The position numbers and the translations under genes were made by a program. Of a stretch of 64,000 nucleotides of DNA, positions 59,566-64,000 are shown piece after piece (the first letter of the stretch is position 1; the number at the start of each line of letters is the position of its first letter). This DNA comes from DASQFQ01 sp038327685 (GTDB lineage Bacteria > Actinomycetota > Thermoleophilia > Solirubrobacterales > Solirubrobacteraceae), in the NCBI GenBank assembly GCA_038327685.1, contig JBBQLH010000002.1, positions 21,141-85,140 on the forward strand, in the 5' to 3' direction. Under the pieces are notes generated by a model. The model worked only from the letters and a program-made list of their open reading frames with translations. It was not told where the DNA came from and did no database searches.

Positions 59566-60806
59566 GCGGTCTCCGGCTCCCGGTCGGGGCGAGAGCGGCG
59601 GCGACTTTGGGCATTGCGCCGTCGCACCCGCGCAAGCAGCACGCTACCGCCCAGCCCGAGGAGGACGACGAACGCCAGCGTCAGGGGCCGCGTGAACCAG
59701 TCCTTCGTGCGCACCGCCGCGCCCGCCTTCGGGACGTCGTCGGAGGCGACGACGGGCAGCGTGGCGATCCGGTGCCCGCCACGGCAGATCTTGAGCTTGC
59801 CGAGCGCCTGCCCGCGCCGGATCGGACCCTCGACCTCGTTGGGCGTCTGCAGGCCGCAGCGCCTCAGCGCCTGCCCACGGCGCACGACGAAGCGCCGTGC
59901 GTTCGACCCGGCCACGAGGTCGAGCACCGCGCCGCGGCGATACCGGATCGGCGTGTGCGCGAGCACCTCGCCCGGCGCGACGGCGCGGACGCGCCGGTAG
60001 AGCGTGAACGCCCACGCCAGCAGCCGCCGAGTGTCGGACTCTCGCGCGGCGACACTGGGCGCGCCGAGCACGACCGAGATCAGCGTGACCCCGTCCTTGC
60101 GGCCCGAGCCGACCAGCACGTAGCCGGCCTGCTGGGTGTGGCCCGTCTTGACCCCGTTGACCTGCGGCAGCCGGACGAGCCCGTTGCGGTTCTCGAGCGT
60201 GCGCGGATGGTCGCCTGAGTGCAGCGTCACCTGCTCGCGCGCGACCGTCCGGCGGAAGAACGCGAACGCGCGCAGGCGCAGGGTCAGTCGCACGAGGTCG
60301 CGCGCGGAGGAGTAGTTGCCGGCCTCGTCGAGCCCGATCGGGTTGGCGTAGTGGGTGTCGTGCAGGCCGAGCTGCTGCGCGCGCACGTTCATGGCGCGCA
60401 CGAAGGCGCCGCGCGAGCCGCTCACGCGCTCGGCGAGCGTCTCGGCCGCGTCGTTGGCCGACTCGATCAGGGCCCCGCGCAGCAGGTCGGCGACCGTCAT
60501 GCGCTCCCCCGGCCGCAGCCCGATCTGCGACTCGGCGGGCAGCGCGTGGTAGCGGACCGCGCGGAAGACCGCCGAGGGCCGGGCGCGCTCGAGCGTGAGC
60601 AGCGCGGTCATGAGCTTCGTCGTCGAGGCGATCGCGCGCCGGCGCGCCGGCGCCTTGTCGTACGCGACGTCGGCCGTCGATGCCTCGACCACGAGCGCGC
60701 TCGGCGCCGAGATGTCCGGCGGCGGCTTGGCCGCGGACGCGCCGGCGGCGAGGGCGAGCACCAGCGTCGCGGCGAGCGCGACCGCGCGGACGAGCGTCCG
60801 CCTCAT
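59562..60806 (-). CDS. dacA: D-alanyl-D-alanine carboxypeptidase (PBP5-like)
   Basis: A 414-residue protein from ATG 60806. A signal peptide (VRAVALAATLVLALAAGASA) leads the peptidase domain with SxxK in ASTTKLMTALLT, SxN in ESAND and KTG in VKTGHTQQAG. A C-terminal membrane helix (TLAFVVLLGLGGSVLLA) anchors it. It removes the last D-Ala from peptidoglycan stems. It is coupled to the LysM gene before it and the pfkB gene after it by ATGA overlaps. Confidence 0.95.
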   Translation of the reverse strand: MRRTLVRAVALAATLVLALAAGASAAKPPPDISAPSALVVEASTADVAYDKAPARRRAIASTTKLMTALLTLERARPSAVFRAVRYHALPAESQIGLRPGERMTVADLLRGALIESANDAAETLAERVSGSRGAFVRAMNVRAQQLGLHDTHYANPIGLDEAGNYSSARDLVRLTLRLRAFAFFRRTVAREQVTLHSGDHPRTLENRNGLVRLPQVNGVKTGHTQQAGYVLVGSGRKDGVTLISVVLGAPSVAARESDTRRLLAWAFTLYRRVRAVAPGEVLAHTPIRYRRGAVLDLVAGSNARRFVVRRGQALRRCGLQTPNEVEGPIRRGQALGKLKICRGGHRIATLPVVASDDVPKAGAAVRTKDWFTRPLTLAFVVLLGLGGSVLLARVRRRNAQSRRRSRPDREPETA

Positions 60807-61129
60807 TTGCGCAGCTTGATCTTGTCGCCGACGGACAGGGTCTGGTCGTCGAGATTGGGGTTGAGCTTGAGGATCTGCGACAGCGGGACCCCGGTCTTCT
60901 CCGCGATCCCCGACGGCGTGTCGCCGGCCTTGACGACGTAGCGCCGGCGCGCCTTGCGGGCCTTCTGCTTGCGCGTCGGGGTGGCCGATGCGCTGGCCGC
61001 CGGCTTGGCGCCGGTCTTGTCCGAGGAGCCGCCGGAGTTCGCGCCGTTGATGACGACGAGCAGGGCGATGACGAAGCCGACCAGCGCGAGCGGCGCGAGC
61101 AGGCGCGCGGGGCTGCGACGGGCCATCAA
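60803..61129 (-). CDS. Membrane-anchored LysM protein
   Basis: A 108-residue protein with a single hydrophobic helix (LLAPLALVGFVIALLVVI) and one LysM domain at the end (YVVKAGDTPSGIAEKTGVP, NPNLDDQTLSVGDKIKL). A Lys/Arg-rich stretch links them. LysM binds N-acetylglucosamine in peptidoglycan. The start is at ATG 61129; an ATG one codon downstream is equal. Overlap with dacA suggests that they act at the same site in the wall. Confidence 0.88.
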   Translation of the reverse strand: MMARRSPARLLAPLALVGFVIALLVVINGANSGGSSDKTGAKPAASASATPTRKQKARKARRRYVVKAGDTPSGIAEKTGVPLSQILKLNPNLDDQTLSVGDKIKLRK

Positions 61130-61147
61130 CTTGATGATAGACCCGGG

Positions 61148-62140
61148 TCAGGCGAGATCCCACGCGATCGCACGCAGGCGCTCCGCTTCCGCGCGGGCGG
61201 CGTCGGCCGGGCTCCCGCCGTCCTGCTCATAGGCGTTCGCAATCGAACGCGAGGCGGTCACGAGGCCGCCGCCGCGGCCCGGGGCGAACGCCGGGGCGAG
61301 CGCCCGCACGTCGCCGCCCTGGGCCCCTACGCCGGGCAGGAGGAAGGGCGTCTGCGGCATCAGCTCGCGCATGCGCGCGAGATGCTCGGGCGCGGTCGCG
61401 CCCGTCACGGCGCCGACGTCGGCGAGCCCGCCCGCGGCGCTCTCCCCCAGCTCGCGCGCGAGCGCGGCGAGCCGCTCCCACACCGGCTCGCCCGAGGCGA
61501 GCGGCAGGTCCATCACGTCCGCGGCGCCGGGGTTCGAGGTGCGCACGAGGATGAACACGCCGGCACCCGCCGCGCGGGCGCCCTCGACGAGGGGCACAAG
61601 CGCGTCGCGGCCCGTCAGCGGGTTGGCGGTGAAGGCGTCGACGGCGAGACCGGCGACCGCGCCGAACGGGGACGGCGTGCTGCCGACGAGCCCCTGGGCG
61701 TAGGCCAGCGCGGTGACCGGCACGTCGCCGCGCTTGGCGTCGGCGAGGACGAGCATGCCCGCGGCGCGAGCGTGCGCGCAGGTGGCCTCGAGGGCGAGCC
61801 AGCCCGCGGAGCCCAGGCGTTCGAAGCAGGCGAGCTGCGGCTTGACGGCGACGCAGGCCGGCCCCGCGGCGTCGATCAGCGCGCGGCAGTGGACGAGCAC
61901 GGCGGCAGCCGCCTCGGCGGCGGCGGGCCCGGGGCCCGCGGCGTGCGCGGCTTCGGCGGTGCCGACCAGCGCGACGGCGAGCCGCTCGCGCTGGACCCCG
62001 GTGGCCTCGTGCGGATCGGGCCACAGGCGCGACGGATCGGGGTCGATCCCGAGGACGATCTGTGACTCGCGCGCCGCAACAGCGGCGGCGAGCCGATCGC
62101 CGAACCCGGGCGCCGGTGAGCTGTCACCGGCGCCCGGCAC
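61148..62140 (-). CDS. pyrF: Orotidine-5'-phosphate decarboxylase (subfamily 2)
   Basis: A 330-residue OMPDC with the long subfamily-2 form. The catalytic tetrad is in VLADAKRGDVPVTALAY, and GVGAQGGDVRAL is the phosphate-binding loop. The final step of UMP synthesis. GTG 62140 is used; it starts 8 bases after the HU stop. It is the middle of a leftward run with HU and LysM. Confidence 0.92.
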   Translation of the reverse strand: MPGAGDSSPAPGFGDRLAAAVAARESQIVLGIDPDPSRLWPDPHEATGVQRERLAVALVGTAEAAHAAGPGPAAAEAAAAVLVHCRALIDAAGPACVAVKPQLACFERLGSAGWLALEATCAHARAAGMLVLADAKRGDVPVTALAYAQGLVGSTPSPFGAVAGLAVDAFTANPLTGRDALVPLVEGARAAGAGVFILVRTSNPGAADVMDLPLASGEPVWERLAALARELGESAAGGLADVGAVTGATAPEHLARMRELMPQTPFLLPGVGAQGGDVRALAPAFAPGRGGGLVTASRSIANAYEQDGGSPADAARAEAERLRAIAWDLA

Positions 62141-62148
62141 GGCGAGCG

Positions 62149-62424
62149 CTACTTCTTGACGGCCTTCTTGAGGCCCGAGCCGGCCGTGAACCGCGGAACG
62201 CGGCTGGCGGCGATGGTCATGCTCTCGCCCGTGCGCGGGTTGCGCCCCTCGCGGGCGCCGCGGTCGGCGACGTGGAACTTGCCGAAGCCGGTGAAGTTGA
62301 CGTCCTCACCACCCTTCAACGAGTCCTCGATCGTGCTGATGACCGCGTTGACGGCGCCCTCAGCATCCTTCTTGGACAGGCCGCTCGTTGACGCCACCTT
62401 GTCGACGAATTCCGACTTCGTCAT
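62149..62424 (-). CDS. hup: HU-family DNA-binding protein
   Basis: A 91-residue HU/IHF protein: TKSEFVDKVASTSGLSKKDA, EDVNFTGFGKFHVADR and the arm GRNPRTGESMTIAASRVPRF. It bends and compacts DNA. AAGGAGGAG stands just ahead of the ATG. Unlike some actinobacterial HupB it has no long Lys-rich tail. Confidence 0.97.
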   Translation of the reverse strand: MTKSEFVDKVASTSGLSKKDAEGAVNAVISTIEDSLKGGEDVNFTGFGKFHVADRGAREGRNPRTGESMTIAASRVPRFTAGSGLKKAVKK

Positions 62425-62489
62425 GCACTCCTCCTTTGCCGGGCGGGGGTGAAAACCCGCGCGGGGTCGTGGATGGCGCGAAGCTAACA

Positions 62490-62495
62490 GTGCCT
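62490..62495 (-). promoter_or_regulatory. Candidate -10 box for the HU gene
   Basis: TTAGCT/TAGCTT (minus strand, around 62485-62490) lies about 60 bases before the HU ATG in the only gap of this run. The -35 is weak. Confidence 0.25.
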
Positions 62496-62528
62496 CCGGA
62501 CGGCGGAAGGGGGTCCACCCTGATAAAC

Positions 62529-62548
62529 CCGCAAAGTGCGGATTTTTT
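62529..62548 (+). terminator. Hairpin with T-run upstream of HU
   Basis: CCGCA, three bases, TGCGG, then ATTTTTT on the plus strand. This has the form of an intrinsic terminator pointing right, but no rightward gene ends here; in the leftward direction it lies after the 67-residue gene and the T-run is weak (GTTTAT). It may separate the upstream leftward genes from HU. Confidence 0.4.
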
Positions 62549-62558
62549 GGGGGTTGAA

Positions 62559-62762
62559 TCAGACCTCGAAAGGACGCTGGGCTGCCGAAATCAGCCCTTC
62601 TGCGGCGTCGAGCAACCGTCGGGCGGCGGGATCCTCGGGCGCGAGCATGCGCAGTTCACCCTGCTCCGTCCGGACCACCACGCGCGGCTCGCGCCCGGCG
62701 CGCCGGCGCGCCAGCGAGGCGCTCATTGCGCCGACCGTGCCGCGTCCGCGCGGGCGCCTCAT
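62559..62762 (-). CDS. Small protein of unknown function
   Basis: A 67-residue frame starting inside the roadblock-like gene stop (ATGA). The N-terminus is Arg-rich (RRPRGRGTVG, RRRAGREPR), the rest holds TEQGELRMLAPEDPAARRLL. No family. The coupled start and the continuing codon bias support it. Confidence 0.5.
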   Translation of the reverse strand: MRRPRGRGTVGAMSASLARRRAGREPRVVVRTEQGELRMLAPEDPAARRLLDAAEGLISAAQRPFEV

Positions 62763-63085
62763 GCGGCGTGGCTCCGGACACCCGCGAGGTCGCCGAGGAC
62801 CAGCCGCAGGTCGAAGCGCACGAGCGCCGGGAGGGCGAAGCGGCCGCACACGAGCACCACTGCGTGCGCGTCCGAGCGCGCCGCGAAGACGCTCGCCTCC
62901 GCGGTCCAGACCTCGATGTCGTCCGCCTCCGGCGCGGCGGCGAGCAGCGCCCGCGCCGGCTCGGCGAGCTCGGGCGGCCCGGCGAGCAGCGCGCCGTCGG
63001 CGCCGAGCACGGCGGCCTCCTGGATATCGGCCGAGAGTGTGCGCAGGTACTCGAGCGCCTGAGCTGGCGTGAGCGCGTCCGTCAT
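62759..63085 (-). CDS. Roadblock/LC7-like protein
   Basis: A 108-residue protein from ATG 63085. The order of strands and helices (AAVLGADGALLAGPPEL, AVVLVCGRFALPALVRFDLRLVLG) resembles the roadblock/LC7 fold that supports small GTPases such as MglA. No GTPase is next to it. A TATCCT -10 candidate lies at 63098-63103, 12 bases before the start. Confidence 0.5.
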   Translation of the reverse strand: MTDALTPAQALEYLRTLSADIQEAAVLGADGALLAGPPELAEPARALLAAAPEADDIEVWTAEASVFAARSDAHAVVLVCGRFALPALVRFDLRLVLGDLAGVRSHAA

Positions 63086-63110
63086 AGGCAGTGCGCGAGG
63101 ATACCCGGCC

Positions 63111-63251
63111 GTGCCCCTGTCTCGGATCGCCTGGCTGACCACAGTCGCCATCTGCCTCGTCACCTGCGTGCTGCTCCTGCTGTCGGGCTACCTCGGCTAC
63201 GCCGGGGTGCTGCTGGCGGTGGCCATCTCGGCGGCGATCAACCTGCGCTGA
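63111..63251 (+). CDS. Small membrane protein (46 residues)
   Basis: From GTG 63111, two hydrophobic helices (AWLTTVAICLVTCVLLLL and YAGVLLAVAISAAIN) nearly fill the protein. It is divergent from the roadblock-like gene, 25 bases apart. Function unknown. Confidence 0.55.
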   Translation: MPLSRIAWLTTVAICLVTCVLLLLSGYLGYAGVLLAVAISAAINLR

Positions 63252-63346
63252 GGCGGTCACCATCGGCGTTCGAAGTGTCGCGGGCGAACGTCGATGATGG
63301 GGCAGGTACGGGGGTGCGAGCCGCCGCGCAGCTCGCCACCCTCTCC

Positions 63347-64000
63347 TCAATGCAGGTGTTTCGCGCCGCCACCCACGCGGAGCTCCGTGCCCGGGCGCAC
63401 CTTGTCCTGTGGCTCGAGGTGGATCAGCACGTCCGCGCCGCGCAGGCGCTCGCGGATCGTGTCCTGGAGGCTGTGGGCGATCGCGTGCGCCTCCTCGAGC
63501 GTGGTGCCCGAGCGGAACTGGACGTGCATGTCCACGTAGCGGCGTGGGCCGGCGCGGCGCGTGCGCAGCTCGTGGTAGCCGACGACGCCGCGCTCGGCGA
63601 AGGACTCGATCGCCTCCTGGATCGCGAGCATCTCATCCTCGGGCAGCGCCTCGTCGACCAGGACCCGCCACGAGCCCGCGACGACGCGCAGGCCCGTGTA
63701 GACGATCGCGATGGCGATCACGAGCGCGACGACCGGGTCGATCCAGGTCTCGTCCGTAACGCCGACGAGCGCGAGGCCGACGAGCACGCCGAGCGAGGTG
63801 AACGCATCGGTGCGCAGGTGCGCCGCATCGCCGGCGAGGGCGGCCGAGTCGGTGGCGGCCGCGCGCCGGTAGAGGTACTGCGAGACGACGAGGTTGACCG
63901 CGGTCGCGAGACCGACGACGGCGATGCCGAAGCCGAGCGACTCGATCTGCGTGCCGTCGACGAGGTGGTTGACCGCGGTGTAGACGATCACGCCCGAGCC
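63347..64000 (-). CDS. Cation diffusion facilitator (partial, N-terminus outside window)
   Basis: The last 218 codons are visible. Three membrane helices are readable, and the zinc-site pair HxxxD is in DAAHLRTDAFTS. The cytoplasmic C-terminal domain is complete (VVGYHELRTRRAGPRRYVD, HVQFRSGTTLEEAHAIAH, VLIHLEPQDK), with conserved histidines. It exports divalent metals such as zinc, manganese or iron by proton antiport. Confidence 0.92.
   Translation of the reverse strand, partial: GSGVIVYTAVNHLVDGTQIESLGFGIAVVGLATAVNLVVSQYLYRRAAATDSAALAGDAAHLRTDAFTSLGVLVGLALVGVTDETWIDPVVALVIAIAIVYTGLRVVAGSWRVLVDEALPEDEMLAIQEAIESFAERGVVGYHELRTRRAGPRRYVDMHVQFRSGTTLEEAHAIAHSLQDTIRERLRGADVLIHLEPQDKVRPGTELRVGGGAKHLH

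Noticed and set aside
1..64000. tRNA and rRNA genes
   Set aside because: No cloverleaf with the TTCGAATC-type arm or rRNA core sequence was recognised on either strand; short hairpins at 10372 and 14446 do not fit tRNA.

Overview
The window is high-GC bacterial DNA with dense, mostly coupled genes (many ATGA/GTGA overlaps), frequent GTG and TTG starts and few Shine-Dalgarno-perfect leaders. The gene content (GuaB3-type IMP dehydrogenase homologue, a c-di-AMP riboswitch in front of a LytM-type peptidase, secreted β-helix/TSP3/LamG proteins, DUF6766 and DUF4910 homologues, an actinobacterial-type rplM-rpsI-glmM-glmS block) suggests a deep-branching actinobacterium, most likely Thermoleophilia/Solirubrobacterales. 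That placement is an inference from gene content, not from a marker-gene tree.

Layout. 1-12.3 kb is mostly housekeeping: a partial glycosyltransferase, a zinc-ribbon protein, a lipoprotein, a GAF-GGDEF-HD-GYP c-di-GMP enzyme, a cold-shock protein, HIT and M28 proteins facing each other across a symmetric promoter, then a leftward run acpS-nnr-CBS-alr-cca. 12.5-19 kb is a regulatory island: a PAS histidine kinase, four response-regulator-like proteins (three with eroded receivers), an ECF sigma factor, small proteins of unknown role and a nucleotidyltransferase homologue with a degenerate nucleotide loop.

19-46.6 kb, with 46.7-48.2 kb, is an exopolysaccharide locus. Its left arm (19.0-25.2 kb) carries a GNAT protein, an AMP-forming ligase, a PLP decarboxylase and a stand-alone acyl carrier protein; the ligase and decarboxylase are of the type otherwise known beside exosortase A. 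I read this as an amino-acyl-ACP decarboxylation and transfer module that could decorate the polysaccharide. Two paralogous secreted β-helix proteins, two GT2 enzymes, a NodB deacetylase and a frameshifted LamG membrane protein sit around it. The middle (30-39.6 kb) holds a GDP-mannose-dehydrogenase-type enzyme, a GT4, a decayed IS481 element, an acyltransferase, and Wzz-, Wzy- and Wzx-like proteins. The right arm (39.6-46.6 kb) has a duplicated Cys-rich protein of unknown function and a sugar-nucleotide set (SDR epimerase, RmlC-like, DUF4910, PIG-L, cytidylyltransferase, C-methyltransferase). The priming phosphoglycosyltransferase is at 46.7-48.2 kb.

48.5-64 kb returns to core functions: a 27-residue membrane peptide with a DUF6766 protein, glmS, glmM, rpsI (with a 197-residue acidic repeat extension) and rplM; a c-di-AMP riboswitch and M23 peptidase; guaA, guaB3, pfkB, dacA, a LysM protein, pyrF, an HU gene, small coupled genes and a partial cation-efflux gene. 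Amino-sugar synthesis (glmS/glmM), D-Ala supply (alr), peptidoglycan trimming (dacA, LysM, M23) and surface polysaccharide export form the biochemical thread of the window. No tRNA, rRNA or CRISPR array was recognised.
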